From assembly GCA_020852955.1 (NCBI GenBank), contig JADYZW010000062.1, positions 1 to 64,000 of the forward strand: a DNA stretch of 64,000 nt, in the 5' to 3' direction. The notes beneath the pieces were generated by a model. The model saw only the letters and a list, made by a program, of their open reading frames with translations. It made no database searches and was not told where the DNA came from. Made by a program: the position numbers and the translations under genes. Positions 54,320 through 62,447 of the stretch are shown here, piece by piece. The stretch comes from Deltaproteobacteria bacterium. GTDB taxonomy: Bacteria > Desulfobacterota > Binatia > UTPRO1. The first letter of the stretch is position 1; every line of letters starts with the position of its first letter.

Positions 54320-55117
54320 CTATCCGAGCGCCCGCACCAGGTGCGCGAGCGAGCCCTGCAGCTCGCCGAAGCTCGTTTCGAGCAGCCGCACGGTGAAGGG
54401 TTGCGACGCCGCGAGCACGAAGAGCCCGGCCGCGACGTTCAGAGGAAAGCCGACGATGAAGACGTTCAGCTGCGGGATGAGCTTGGCGAGGACGCCCATC
54501 GCCGCGTTCACGAGGAGCAGAAGCACGAGGACCGGCGCCGCGATCTTGAGCGCGATCACGAAGAGCCCGCCGGCGAGCTCCATCGCGACGCCGAAGCCCG
54601 CCGCCGCCGGCAGTCCGCCGCCGAGCGGGAGCACCGCGAAGCTGTCCGCGACGGCGCGGATCAGCACGTGATGCCCGTCGATCGAGAGGAAGATGAGCAG
54701 CGCCACCAGATTCTGCCACTGCGCCAACGACGTGACGTGCTCCTGGGTCTGCGGATCGATGAGGTTGGCGAGGCCGATGCCCATCTGGATGCCCGCGAGC
54801 TGCCCCGCCATCTGCACCGCCCCGAAGGTGAGCTGCGCCACGAGGCCGAGGACGAAGCCGATCATCGTCTCGAACGCGAGCATCCCGAGGACGACCACCG
54901 CCCCCGCGTCGGCGGCGAGCGCCGGCGGCGTCCGCCCGAGGAGCGGCAGCATCGCGAGGGTCACGAAGAACACCAGGGCGGCCCGCACGCGCACCGGCGC
55001 GGTTCGCGAGGCGAAGATCGGCGCCATGAGGAAGAGTCCCGCGACCCGCGCCAGCGCGAGCACCAGCACCGCGACGCGGTCCTGACCGAGCGCGAGGAGA
55101 TCGCCGACGACGCCCAT
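54320..55117 (-). CDS. fliR: Flagellar export protein FliR
   Basis: A 265-residue membrane protein of the export gate with about six hydrophobic segments. The FliR pattern LARVAGLFLMAPIFASRTAP, then GLANLIDPQ and LIPQLNVFIVGFPLNVAAGL, is clear. It forms the core gate with FliP and FliQ, encoded just upstream. It starts three bases after fliQ. Confidence 0.96.
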   Translation of the reverse strand: MGVVGDLLALGQDRVAVLVLALARVAGLFLMAPIFASRTAPVRVRAALVFFVTLAMLPLLGRTPPALAADAGAVVVLGMLAFETMIGFVLGLVAQLTFGAVQMAGQLAGIQMGIGLANLIDPQTQEHVTSLAQWQNLVALLIFLSIDGHHVLIRAVADSFAVLPLGGGLPAAAGFGVAMELAGGLFVIALKIAAPVLVLLLLVNAAMGVLAKLIPQLNVFIVGFPLNVAAGLFVLAASQPFTVRLLETSFGELQGSLAHLVRALG

Positions 55118-55120
55118 GGC

Positions 55121-55390
55121 TCAGCGCACCAGCCCGGGAACCGCCTCGAAGAGCGCGATCGTGTAGTTGAGCATCTTCTGCAGCATCCACGGCCCGAAGA
55201 GGACGAGCGCCAGGATGGTCGCCCCGATCTTCGGGATGAACGTGAGCGTCATCTCGTGGATCTGGGTCAGCGCCTGGAAGACGGCGACGACGAGGCCCGC
55301 CACCAGGCCGAACACCAGCACCGGCCCCGAGAGGATGAGGCACATCTCGAGCGCGTTTCGCCCGAGCTGGAGCACGGTCTCCTGCGTCAC
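55121..55390 (-). CDS. fliQ: Flagellar export protein FliQ
   Basis: An 89-residue export-gate subunit with two membrane helices (about 15-38 and 52-75), the normal FliQ size and layout. GLVVAVFQALTQIHEMTLTF with IPKI following is the family signature. The start overlaps the fliP stop by four bases. Confidence 0.96.
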   Translation of the reverse strand: MTQETVLQLGRNALEMCLILSGPVLVFGLVAGLVVAVFQALTQIHEMTLTFIPKIGATILALVLFGPWMLQKMLNYTIALFEAVPGLVR

Positions 55391-56148
55391 TGGAAGCTCC
55401 GCACGAGCGAGCTGATGAGCAGGTTCCAGCCGTCGACCAGCACGAAGATCATCAGCTTGAACGGCAGCGAGATCAGGACCGGCGGCAGGGTGATCATGCC
55501 CATCGACGTCAGGATCGACGCGACCACCATGTCGAGGACGAGGAACGGGATGTAGATCATGAAGCTGATCGTGAAGGCGGTCTTGAGCTCGGAGATCATG
55601 AACGCCGGCACCACCACCTCGGGCGGCACGTCGGCGGGCGTCTCCGGGCGCGGCCGGCCGCTGATGCCGAGGAAGAGCGCCAGGTCCTTCTCGCGCGTCT
55701 GCCGCAGCATGAAGGAGCGCAGCGGCTGGAAGCCGCGCTCGAGGGTGTCCAGCGCCGCCGCCTCGTCCTTCAGGTACGGCTGCACGGCGTGCTCGTTCAC
55801 CTCGCGGATGGTCGGCATCATGACGAAGAAGGTCAGGAAGAGCGCCAGCGCGACGATCACCTGGTTCGGCGGCATCTGCTGCGTGCCGACCGCCTGGCGC
55901 ATGAAGGCGAGGACGATCACGATGCGCACGAACGCCGTCACGCCGATCATGATCGCCGGCGCGAACGAGAGCAGCGTGAACAGGAGCAGGAGCTGCAAGC
56001 TCGTCGAGAGGCCGTCCTGCGCCGCGCCGCCCACCTCGAGCGACAGCGCCGGGGCGGCGAGCGCCGTTGCCGAGGGACCCCAGGCTGCCGCGACGCCCAC
56101 CGCGGCGATCGCCGCCCGCCGATACCGCCGGCGCCCCGGCGCGATCAT
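55387..56148 (-). CDS. fliP: Flagellar export protein FliP
   Basis: A 253-residue export-gate protein with a cleavable signal peptide (RRAAIAAVGVAAAWGPSATA), then helices with LSFAPAIMIGVTAFVRIVIV, QTREKDLALF and LPPVLISLPFKLMIFVLVDG. It forms the FliPQR gate. The ATG at 56148 overlaps the fliO stop by four bases; a longer open frame upstream lacks family sequence. Confidence 0.96.
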   Translation of the reverse strand: MIAPGRRRYRRAAIAAVGVAAAWGPSATALAAPALSLEVGGAAQDGLSTSLQLLLLFTLLSFAPAIMIGVTAFVRIVIVLAFMRQAVGTQQMPPNQVIVALALFLTFFVMMPTIREVNEHAVQPYLKDEAAALDTLERGFQPLRSFMLRQTREKDLALFLGISGRPRPETPADVPPEVVVPAFMISELKTAFTISFMIYIPFLVLDMVVASILTSMGMITLPPVLISLPFKLMIFVLVDGWNLLISSLVRSFQ

Positions 56149-56468
56149 CGAGCGACTCCGAGGGAGCGCGCCGCGACCGCGCCGCCGCCGGACGCCTTCG
56201 CTTCGCTCGGCAACGGGCTCAGCAGGGACACGGCCTCGTCGCTGAGTCCCAGGAGGAAGCGCTGGTCCTCCACCTCCACCACCGCGACCGACTTCCTGCC
56301 GCCGAGCGAGCGCATCGCGACCACCCTGATCGGGTGCGCGGCGGCCGGGAGGAGGCCGCGGCCGCGGAGCCACCAGAGCGCCACGGTCGCGACGACCGTG
56401 AGCGCGGCGACGGCGGCGATCGCGGGCCAGGCGATCTCGGGCGGGCCCGAAGGCGCGAGGGGATTCAT
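56145..56468 (-). CDS. fliO: Flagellar biosynthesis protein FliO
   Basis: A 107-residue protein with one membrane helix (about 15-36) and a small cytoplasmic domain containing HPIRVVAMRSLGGRKSVAVV and FLLGLSDEAV, as in FliO, which helps assemble the FliP ring. It lies between fliN and fliP and overlaps both by four bases. Confidence 0.9.
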   Translation of the reverse strand: MNPLAPSGPPEIAWPAIAAVAALTVVATVALWWLRGRGLLPAAAHPIRVVAMRSLGGRKSVAVVEVEDQRFLLGLSDEAVSLLSPLPSEAKASGGGAVAARSLGVAR

Positions 56469-56773
56469 CGCATCCGCTCGACGCGCTCGCTCTGGCTCAC
56501 GATCTCGGTGAGCCGAACGCCGAACTTGTCGTTCACCATGACGGCCTCGCCGCGCGCGACCGCGCGGCCGTTGATGAGGACGTCGAGCGGCTCGCCGGCG
56601 AGCTTCGCGAGCTCGATCACCGAGCCCGCCGTCAGCGACAAGAGCTGCCGCACGGGCATTCGCACGCGCCCGAGCTCCACGCTCACGCCGAGCGGCACGT
56701 CGAGGATCAGCTCGAGGTTTCCGTTCCCGATCTCGCTCGCCGCCTGCGCCACCGCCTGTCCTTCGTCCGCCAT
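56465..56773 (-). CDS. fliN: Flagellar motor switch protein FliN
   Basis: A 102-residue C-ring protein. The SpoA domain fills residues 20-98 with LDVPLGVSVELGR, LTAGSVIELAK, VLINGRAVARGEAVMVNDKF and GVRLTEIV. Short N-terminal region, no CheC-type insert (so not FliY). It starts 31 bases after fliM. Confidence 0.96.
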   Translation of the reverse strand: MADEGQAVAQAASEIGNGNLELILDVPLGVSVELGRVRMPVRQLLSLTAGSVIELAKLAGEPLDVLINGRAVARGEAVMVNDKFGVRLTEIVSQSERVERMR

Positions 56774-56804
56774 CGATTCCGCTCCTTCTCCTCGCTCCGC
56801 CGCC

Positions 56805-57770
56805 TCACACCGCCGTCGCGACCACGCGGACGGCGTTGTTGCCCCGGCTCACCCCCGGCACGCCGGTAAGCAATCGGACGCCCTCCACCGCCATCGCGAG
56901 CGGGTCGTCCGCTCGGGTCTCGATGGCGACGAGATCGCCCACCTTGAGCCGCAGGATCTCGCGCGCCGTCAGATCGGCGGCGCCGAGCTCCACGCTCATC
57001 GTGACGTCGGTCGCCTCGATCGCCGTCCGCAGCGCCGCGAGCCAGGTCGCGTCCGGCCCGCGTTCGGCGGCTTCCGGCTCGCCGAGCTTCGCCCGGATCG
57101 GCTCCAGCATCGCGAACGGAATCGCGAGCGCGAGCGGCGCCGGGCCGCTGCCGAGGTCGCAGTGGAACGGCAGCACGAGAATCTGGTCGGTCGGCGCGCA
57201 GAGCGCGACCGAGATCGGATTGGTCTCCGAGCGCGCGAACGCGCACGCGATCGGGTGGATCGGCGCCAGCGCGTCGCTGAAGTCCGCGAGCGCCAGCGCG
57301 ACGACCCGCTGCACGGTCTGCATCTCGATCGCCGAGCACTCGCGGCGGGCCCCGCTCGTCGGCGCGCGGCCGATCCCGCCGAACACCTTGTCCACGAGGC
57401 CGTAGGCGAGCGTGGACGAGACGACGGCCAGCGCCTGCCCGCGCAGCGGCGCCATCGTGAACAGGTGCAGATTGGCCGGCGTCTCGAGCCGGTTCCGGAA
57501 GGTCGCGAACTTGAGGAGCTCGACGGGCTTCGCCTCCACCTCGGGCGGCGCGCCGAGGACGCTCGCGAGCGAGGCCTTCAGGCGGCGCACCAGCCGTTCG
57601 CGCACGAGGTCGAGCGCCTGGAAGCGCCGGCCGACGATGCGATCCTCGCCGAGGAGGTCGTAGTCGCGCGTCACGCCGGGCTCGGCGGCCGCCCCTTCGG
57701 CGGGCACGTCCCCGTCGGCGAGGCCGCGGAGCAGCGCGCTGACTTCGTCCTGGGAGAGGGTCTCGCTCAT
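56805..57770 (-). CDS. fliM: Flagellar motor switch protein FliM
   Basis: A 321-residue C-ring protein. The N-terminal CheY-binding peptide is present (LSQDEVSALL, family LSQDEIDALL), followed by the CheC-like middle domain (VDKVFGGIGR) and C-terminal SpoA domain (about 245-315). The conserved peptide implies control by CheY-phosphate, although no chemotaxis genes are in the window. It lies between fliL and fliN. Confidence 0.96.
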   Translation of the reverse strand: MSETLSQDEVSALLRGLADGDVPAEGAAAEPGVTRDYDLLGEDRIVGRRFQALDLVRERLVRRLKASLASVLGAPPEVEAKPVELLKFATFRNRLETPANLHLFTMAPLRGQALAVVSSTLAYGLVDKVFGGIGRAPTSGARRECSAIEMQTVQRVVALALADFSDALAPIHPIACAFARSETNPISVALCAPTDQILVLPFHCDLGSGPAPLALAIPFAMLEPIRAKLGEPEAAERGPDATWLAALRTAIEATDVTMSVELGAADLTAREILRLKVGDLVAIETRADDPLAMAVEGVRLLTGVPGVSRGNNAVRVVATAV

Positions 57771-57807
57771 GCCAGTCGTGGGTCCGTGGTCGGGATCGGG
57801 AACGCGC

Positions 57808-58359
57808 TCACTGGACGATGAACTCGGTGAAGTAGACGGCCTTCGCGAGATCGCGATCGAGCACCTGGTTCACCCGAGCGATGATCTCCTCGCGGAGCTG
57901 CTGCTTGCCCTCGGGCGTGCGGATCTCCTCGAAGGTCTTGCTGGTGAAGAGCGTCAGCAGGAGGTCGCGGGTCTGCGGCAGGCGCGCCTGCATCGCCGCC
58001 GGGATCTCGGCGCCGCCGAAATCGATCTGGAACGTGGCCTTCAGGTACCGCCGCCCGCCGTCGTCGGCGAGATTCGCGATGAAGGGCTCGAGGGAGAGGA
58101 GCCCGCCCGTCCCGCCCCCGCCCCCGCCGTGGCCCTCCGCGGCCTCGCCGCCGTGCTCGCCGCCGCCGCCATGGCCGCCGTCCTCGACGGCGGCGGTCGC
58201 CTCGCCGTGCTTCGGCGCGCCGCCCGCGAACGGGCCGACGCCGAGGTACCAGAGCGCCGCGAGGGCGCCCGCGAGCACCACGACCCCGCTCCCGATCATC
58301 GGAACGAGCTTCGACTTCTTCGGCGCTTCCTCGGCTGGCTTCGCGGCTTCTTCCGACAT
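57808..58359 (-). CDS. fliL: Flagellar basal body-associated protein FliL
   Basis: A 183-residue single-pass inner-membrane protein that surrounds the stator. A membrane helix (about 20-42) precedes a Gly/His/Glu-rich linker (about 58-84, many GGHGG-like repeats) and the periplasmic stomatin-like domain ending LAKAVYFTEFIVQ. The His-rich linker is unusual and could bind metal. AAGGAG lies seven bases before the ATG. It is the first gene of the fliL-to-fliA unit. Confidence 0.93.
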   Translation of the reverse strand: MSEEAAKPAEEAPKKSKLVPMIGSGVVVLAGALAALWYLGVGPFAGGAPKHGEATAAVEDGGHGGGGEHGGEAAEGHGGGGGGTGGLLSLEPFIANLADDGGRRYLKATFQIDFGGAEIPAAMQARLPQTRDLLLTLFTSKTFEEIRTPEGKQQLREEIIARVNQVLDRDLAKAVYFTEFIVQ

Positions 58360-58427
58360 GAGCGCTCCTTGCGATGTGACGGTCCGATGTCCGACTCCGG
58401 GGCGAGCCCGTGGTCGCGGACCGAAAA

Positions 58428-58443
58428 TGCAAGGCCCATGCCC
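58428..58443 (-). promoter_or_regulatory. Sigma-54 promoter of fliL
   Basis: The minus strand reads GGGCAT-N5-TTGCA (58438-58443 and 58428-58432), two differences from TGGCAC-N5-TTGCA with the required GG-N10-GC spacing. The start is predicted at about 58417, 58 nt before fliL. A palindrome CGAGG-N5-CCTCG (58485-58499), a weak relative of the flgF and fliK sites, is centred 75 bp upstream of it. Confidence 0.65.
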
Positions 58444-58636
58444 CGCCCGTCGCGTCGCGGGAGACGCGCTGACGCCCGCCGGGCCGAGGGTTTTCCTCGC
58501 GTCCCGGGATGGCCGGCGCCGGAACGACGCGGCGGGGTCAGAATTCTGGCGAGCGTGGTGTCGGGGAAGCCGTCATGGAGCGCGCCCGGCGCGGCGGCGG
58601 GCGGCGGCGCGTTCCGCCCCGCGGGCGGACGGGCGC

Positions 58637-58675
58637 GGGGCGCGCGCCGCGGAACGGCCTCGCGGCGCGCGCCCC
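58637..58675 (-). terminator. Very stable GC hairpin after flgE
   Basis: A perfect 15-pair stem (58637-58651 with 58661-58675, alternating GC bases) and a nine-base loop begin 19 nt past the flgE stop. No T-run follows, so it may attenuate or protect the mRNA end rather than terminate outright. It lies in the 335-bp flgE-fliL gap, which otherwise holds only the fliL promoter region and a palindrome around an EcoRI-like core (TCAGAATTCTGG, 58538-58549). Confidence 0.55.
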
Positions 58676-58694
58676 GACCCGACGTCCGCCGGAA

Positions 58695-59993
58695 TCAGCG
58701 GACGATGTTGATGAGGTCGTTCAGCAGGGTGTCGCTCGACGTGATGACCCGGGCGTTCGCCTGGAAGCTCCTCTGGGTCGAGATGAGGTCGATGAACTCC
58801 TGCGCGATGGCGACGTTCGAGAGCTCGACGGCGCCCGCCACGATCGCGCCGAGGCCGCCCGACCCCGGAGTGCCGATCGCCGGCGAGCCGGAGTCGACGG
58901 ACTCGCGATACAGGCCGTTACCGAGCGGCGTCAGGGCGTCGGGCGCGGTGAAGTTCGCCAGCGCCAGCTGGAAGAGCGGGCGGGTCTGGCCGTTGTCGAA
59001 GACGCCGGTCACGATGCCCGCCTCGCTGAACTCGAGCGAGAGCAGCTGGCCCGCGCCATAGCCGTTCTGCGACTGGAAGCCGACCGCCGAGGGACCGGCG
59101 AACTGCGTGATGCCGTCGATGCCCAGGCCGGGATTGGTGATCGGGTCGGGGTTCGGCGTGCCGAAGTCGAGGTCGATGGTCTGCGCCGACGCGCCCGTGA
59201 ACGTCACCGTCGCCGTCGCCGGCGAGGGGGCCGAGTTCAGCGAGCCGTCCGGGTTGAACACCAGCTGGCCGTTGCCGAGGAGGGTCAGCTCGCCCGGCGT
59301 GCCGCCCGTGTCCCCCGCATCGACGCCGACGTTGTAGTCCCAGGTGTTCGCGCCCGTCCGGGTGAAGAAGAGGTTCAGCGTGTGCTTCGCGCCGAGCGAG
59401 TCGAACACGTTGATCGACGTCGTGAAGTTCGAGGTCGCGTAGGCGGTGTCGAAGGTCGTGCCGTCGAAGCCGCTCGGAATCAGCTCGACGTCCGCGCGGA
59501 GATTCGCCTTCATCTCGATCGCCGTGGTGGGCACCGGCTGGCTGCTGGAGCCCGTCACGGTGATGTTGGTCGGGGCGCCGACGGGCGCCTCGAGGTCGTT
59601 CAACGCGAACCCCTGCACGGCCAGTCCCTGGTTCGTGACGAGGTTGCCGTCCGCGTCGAGCCGGAAGTTTCCAGCGCGCGTGAAGAGATTCCCGTCCCGG
59701 GTGCCGACCACGAAGAAGCCGTTGCCCTCGATCGCGAGATCGGTCGGGCGGCCGGTGCTCTCGATGTTGCCCTGCGTGAACGAGGCGCTGATGCGCCCGA
59801 TGCGGGTCCCGAGGCCGATCTTGCCCGCGCTGCCGCCGCCCCCCTGCGCCGACAGCAGGTCGGCGAAGTCGGTGCGGCTGCCCTTGAAGCCGATGGTGTT
59901 GACGTTCGCGATGTTGTTGCCGATCACGCTGAGCGCGGCGCCGGTCGCGACCAGGCCGCTGCGTGCCGTTCCGAGTGCTCCGAAGATGGCCAT
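58695..59993 (-). CDS. flgE: Flagellar hook protein FlgE
   Basis: The 432-residue hook subunit. The N-terminal rod/hook motif (LGTARSGLVATGAALSVIGN, then NIANVNTIGFKGSRTDFADL), the core LAIEGNGFFVVGTRDGNLFT, a long Thr/Asn-rich variable domain (about 150-330) and the C-terminal VELSNVAIAQEFIDLISTQR are in place. The length is near that of other FlgE proteins (400-450). It lies 13 bases after flgD and ends before a strong hairpin. Confidence 0.96.
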   Translation of the reverse strand: MAIFGALGTARSGLVATGAALSVIGNNIANVNTIGFKGSRTDFADLLSAQGGGGSAGKIGLGTRIGRISASFTQGNIESTGRPTDLAIEGNGFFVVGTRDGNLFTRAGNFRLDADGNLVTNQGLAVQGFALNDLEAPVGAPTNITVTGSSSQPVPTTAIEMKANLRADVELIPSGFDGTTFDTAYATSNFTTSINVFDSLGAKHTLNLFFTRTGANTWDYNVGVDAGDTGGTPGELTLLGNGQLVFNPDGSLNSAPSPATATVTFTGASAQTIDLDFGTPNPDPITNPGLGIDGITQFAGPSAVGFQSQNGYGAGQLLSLEFSEAGIVTGVFDNGQTRPLFQLALANFTAPDALTPLGNGLYRESVDSGSPAIGTPGSGGLGAIVAGAVELSNVAIAQEFIDLISTQRSFQANARVITSSDTLLNDLINIVR

Positions 59994-60006
59994 GTCCTCT
60001 CCTTCC

Positions 60007-60792
60007 CTACTCCGTCGCTGCTTCCTGGATTTCCGTCACGTCCGCGAGGACGAGCCGGCGCTCCCCGAGGAGGAGCGTCGGCGTGCTGCTGGTGAGATCG
60101 ACGCCGGTGACCCTGCCGGTGACGAACGTGGCGATCTGCCGCGGCGCGCCGCCGGCCGGGTCGGCCTGCGACAGCACGACCGCGTAGCTCCCGTCGTCGA
60201 GGCGCGGCGCGCCGCTCACCGCCGAGAGATCGAACGTCTGCCGCCCCGCGCCGAGCCCCTGGAGATCGACCGTCGCGACCTGCCGGCCGCTCGCGTCCAC
60301 GATCTTCGCCTGGACGGCGCCGCCGCTCTGGAGCGTGAAATCGAGCGTCGTCGCGACGCCGTCCTGCACCGCGATGCCCGCGCTCGCCCCGGTCACCTCG
60401 CGGCCGATGAAACCGACCGCGTCGAACCGGCCGACCTTGTCGCCGCCGAGCCCGGCGAGCTTGTCGTTGATCTGGGTCAGCTGCTCGAGGCTCGAGAACT
60501 GCGCGAGCTGCGCCGAGAAGTTGGCGCTGTCGAGCGGATTCAGCGGGTCCTGGTTCTGCAGTTGCGCGATCAGGAGCTTCATGAACTCCGCCTGGTTCAC
60601 GACGTCGTTCTCGCGCCCCTTGCCCGCGCTCGCGCCGGAGGCGGCGGTCGCGCCGGGGGCGCCGCTCGTCGCGCCCGCACCGTTCGTGCCGCTCGCGGCG
60701 CCGTCGGCCTTGCTGGTCGCGTTCGACGCGATCGACGAGATCAGGCCGTACGCGGAGGTCGCGGCCGAGATCGCCAGGGAGGGAGGAATCAT
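60007..60792 (-). CDS. flgD: Flagellar hook cap protein FlgD
   Basis: A 261-residue hook-capping scaffold. An Ala/Gly/Ser-rich N-terminal export region (1-60) leads to the conserved QAEFMKLLIAQLQNQDPLNP and then the FlgD Ig/tudor-like domains (about 110-255) with FIGREV. It sits between fliK and flgE, the standard hook module. It has a weak ribosome-binding site and starts four bases after fliK, suggesting translational coupling. Confidence 0.95.
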   Translation of the reverse strand: MIPPSLAISAATSAYGLISSIASNATSKADGAASGTNGAGATSGAPGATAASGASAGKGRENDVVNQAEFMKLLIAQLQNQDPLNPLDSANFSAQLAQFSSLEQLTQINDKLAGLGGDKVGRFDAVGFIGREVTGASAGIAVQDGVATTLDFTLQSGGAVQAKIVDASGRQVATVDLQGLGAGRQTFDLSAVSGAPRLDDGSYAVVLSQADPAGGAPRQIATFVTGRVTGVDLTSSTPTLLLGERRLVLADVTEIQEAATE

Positions 60793-60796
60793 CGTC

Positions 60797-62221
60797 TCAG
60801 ACCCTCACGCTCACGCGCCCGTTCGCGAGCGGCGCGGCGGCCGCGTCGGCGTCCGCCGGCGCGCCGCTGGCGGACGCCGAGGGCGGCGCGCCCGGCGCGC
60901 CGCCGCTCCGACCATGCTCCTCCGAGCGGGCGAAGCTCGCCGCGCCGCCGCCCGACCCGACGTCCACCGAGAAGCCGGAGAGGCGGAGGTCGCTCCGCTG
61001 CAACGCCTCGTGCAGGACCTGCTGCTGGCTGGTGAGGAGCGCGCGCGTCGCCTCGTGCTCGGCGACGATCACCGCTCGCACGCCGTCCCCCTGCACGTGC
61101 AGCCGGACGTCGATGTGGCCGAGGCCCTCGGGCTCGAGCTGGAGGCGGATCTCGCCGCCGCCGCGCACGGCCGACAGCCGGACCGCGTCGGCGACACGCT
61201 CGCCCCAACGCGGCTCGATCCCGCCGGGATGGCGGGCGGCGTGCTCGGCGCGCCCGACGCCGGCATCGTGACCGGCCGTCGGCGCCGAGGCGGCGACGCC
61301 GCTCGTCACCGTCGAAGCCGACCCGCCGTCGGCCGCCGGGACCGAGAGCGCCGCCCGAGCCTCGGGAACGGCCGGTGCCCCGGCCGGCGCGGCCGCACGC
61401 GGCGTCGCCCGCTCGGGCGCCGGCGTCGCCCCGTGGCGATCCGACGAGCCGAGGTCGAGTCCGTGGCGCGCGGACGCGCCGCTCGCGAACGACGGCGCCT
61501 CGGCGTGCGCGATCCCCGCCCCGGCGCCGTGCTCCGCCGGCGCCCCGTCGACGGGCTTCCCGGCGCGCGCCGCGCCCAGCCGCGCGCCGTCGCCGGCCCG
61601 CTCCGGCGCCTCGGCGCCGACGGCCGTTACCGGGCCGGCGCCGAGCCGCGCGGCGTCCGCGTCCGCGCCCGCCGCCGCGGCGGCCACCGCCTCGATGGGC
61701 TCCGGCCGGGGCGCGGGTTCCGGGGCCGCCGGGCTCGCCGCCGTGTTGCCCGCGGGCGCCGGCACGGTGGCCGCGCTCGGCGCGGCCACCGCGCCGCCGC
61801 CCGCCGTCCCGCGGGACACGAGCACCGCCTCGGCGTCGCTCACGGCGCCGCCGATCGGGCCCGCCGCCGCGCCGCTCGCCGCCTTCGCGTCCGCCGCCGC
61901 GCCCGCATCCGCCGGCGCGCTCGCCGCCGCCGGATCCCCGGCGCCCGCGAGCGCCGCGCCGAGCGTCGACGCCGCCGCGACCGCGAGGTCGACCGCGCCC
62001 GGCGCGCCGTCAGCCGCTTCGGCCCCCTCGCCGTCCGCCTCACCGGCGGCGATCGGCTCCGCCGCGAGCTCGCCGCCGGCGAGCGCCGCCTCCAGCGTTG
62101 CCGGGAACCCGGAGGGCGGATCCCCTCCGAGCAGGAGCGCCAGGAGATCGGTGTCTCCTCGCGCCGCCGCGGCCCCCGCGGCCTGCTCCGTTCCTCCGCT
62201 CCGCACCCGTGTGAGCTCCAT
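60797..62221 (-). CDS. fliK: Flagellar hook-length control protein FliK
   Basis: The molecular ruler that sets hook length and triggers the FlhB switch. The 474-residue protein has a long Ala/Pro/Gly-rich disordered N-terminal part (1-340) and the conserved C-terminal switching domain with GGGEIRLQLEPEGLGHIDVR and EALQRSDLRLSGFSVDV. The ATG at 62221 is chosen because the sigma-54 promoter predicts transcription starting at about 62227; an upstream in-frame codon at 62242 would lie inside the promoter. The leader is then only six nt without a ribosome-binding site. Confidence 0.92.
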   Translation of the reverse strand: MELTRVRSGGTEQAAGAAAARGDTDLLALLLGGDPPSGFPATLEAALAGGELAAEPIAAGEADGEGAEAADGAPGAVDLAVAAASTLGAALAGAGDPAAASAPADAGAAADAKAASGAAAGPIGGAVSDAEAVLVSRGTAGGGAVAAPSAATVPAPAGNTAASPAAPEPAPRPEPIEAVAAAAAGADADAARLGAGPVTAVGAEAPERAGDGARLGAARAGKPVDGAPAEHGAGAGIAHAEAPSFASGASARHGLDLGSSDRHGATPAPERATPRAAAPAGAPAVPEARAALSVPAADGGSASTVTSGVAASAPTAGHDAGVGRAEHAARHPGGIEPRWGERVADAVRLSAVRGGGEIRLQLEPEGLGHIDVRLHVQGDGVRAVIVAEHEATRALLTSQQQVLHEALQRSDLRLSGFSVDVGSGGGAASFARSEEHGRSGGAPGAPPSASASGAPADADAAAAPLANGRVSVRV

Positions 62222-62238
62222 GTCGCGGGAGCGGATCA

Positions 62239-62253
62239 GCAACGACGGTGCCA
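62239..62253 (-). promoter_or_regulatory. Sigma-54 promoter of fliK-flgD-flgE
   Basis: The minus strand reads TGGCAC-N5-TTGC exactly (62248-62253 and 62239-62242), predicting a start near 62227. Confidence 0.85.
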
Positions 62254-62294
62254 GCGGCGGCGCGCCCGCCTTTCGCGCGTCCGGCGCGCGCCGG

Positions 62295-62331
62295 GGGCAG
62301 TTTCCGCCGCGGGGGACGGCAGAAACTGCCG
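62295..62331. promoter_or_regulatory. Pair of palindromic enhancer-like sites upstream of fliK
   Basis: GGGCAGTTTCCGCCG (62295-62309, two mismatches) and CGGCAGAAACTGCCG (62317-62331, perfect) have centres 75 and 97 bp upstream of the predicted fliK start, 22 bp (two turns) apart. They share the 6+3+6 palindrome of the flgF and 33534 sites. I infer binding by the sigma-54 activator. The rest of the fliK-protease gap (62254-62447) has no gene. Confidence 0.65.
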
Positions 62332-62431
62332 CACCGGCGTGCGCCCGGGCGGGACCGCGCGAGCCGGTCGGCGACGGACCGGCCGCCCGTCCCCGGCCCT
62401 CCGATGCGAGCTATCGCCGGCGCCGCACGCG

Positions 62432-62446
62432 CGGCAGTTTTTGCGG
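62432..62446. promoter_or_regulatory. Third, degenerate copy of the palindrome at the protease gene start
   Basis: CGGCAGTTTTTGCGG keeps the left half-site and has two mismatches in the right half. It ends one base before the GTG start of the aspartic protease gene, so a bound protein could affect that gene. With only half conserved it may be chance. Confidence 0.35.
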
Positions 62447-62447
62447 A

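Noticed and set aside
53226..55343. The flhA reading frame stays open 2.1 kb upstream, giving a 1429-codon frame
   Set aside because: The upstream part overlaps flhB, fliR and fliQ in another frame, is Arg/Gly-rich without domains, and is a by-product of high GC; FlhA starts at 53225.
58538..58549. TCAGAATTCTGG palindrome in the flgE-fliL gap as another activator site
   Set aside because: The centre is one base longer than in the consistent sites and it lies about 127 bp from the predicted fliL start; kept only as a note in the hairpin entry.
62282..62330. GC-rich repeats upstream of fliK considered as a CRISPR-like or tandem repeat
   Set aside because: There are only two or three related 15-bp palindromes without regular spacers; they fit enhancer sites.
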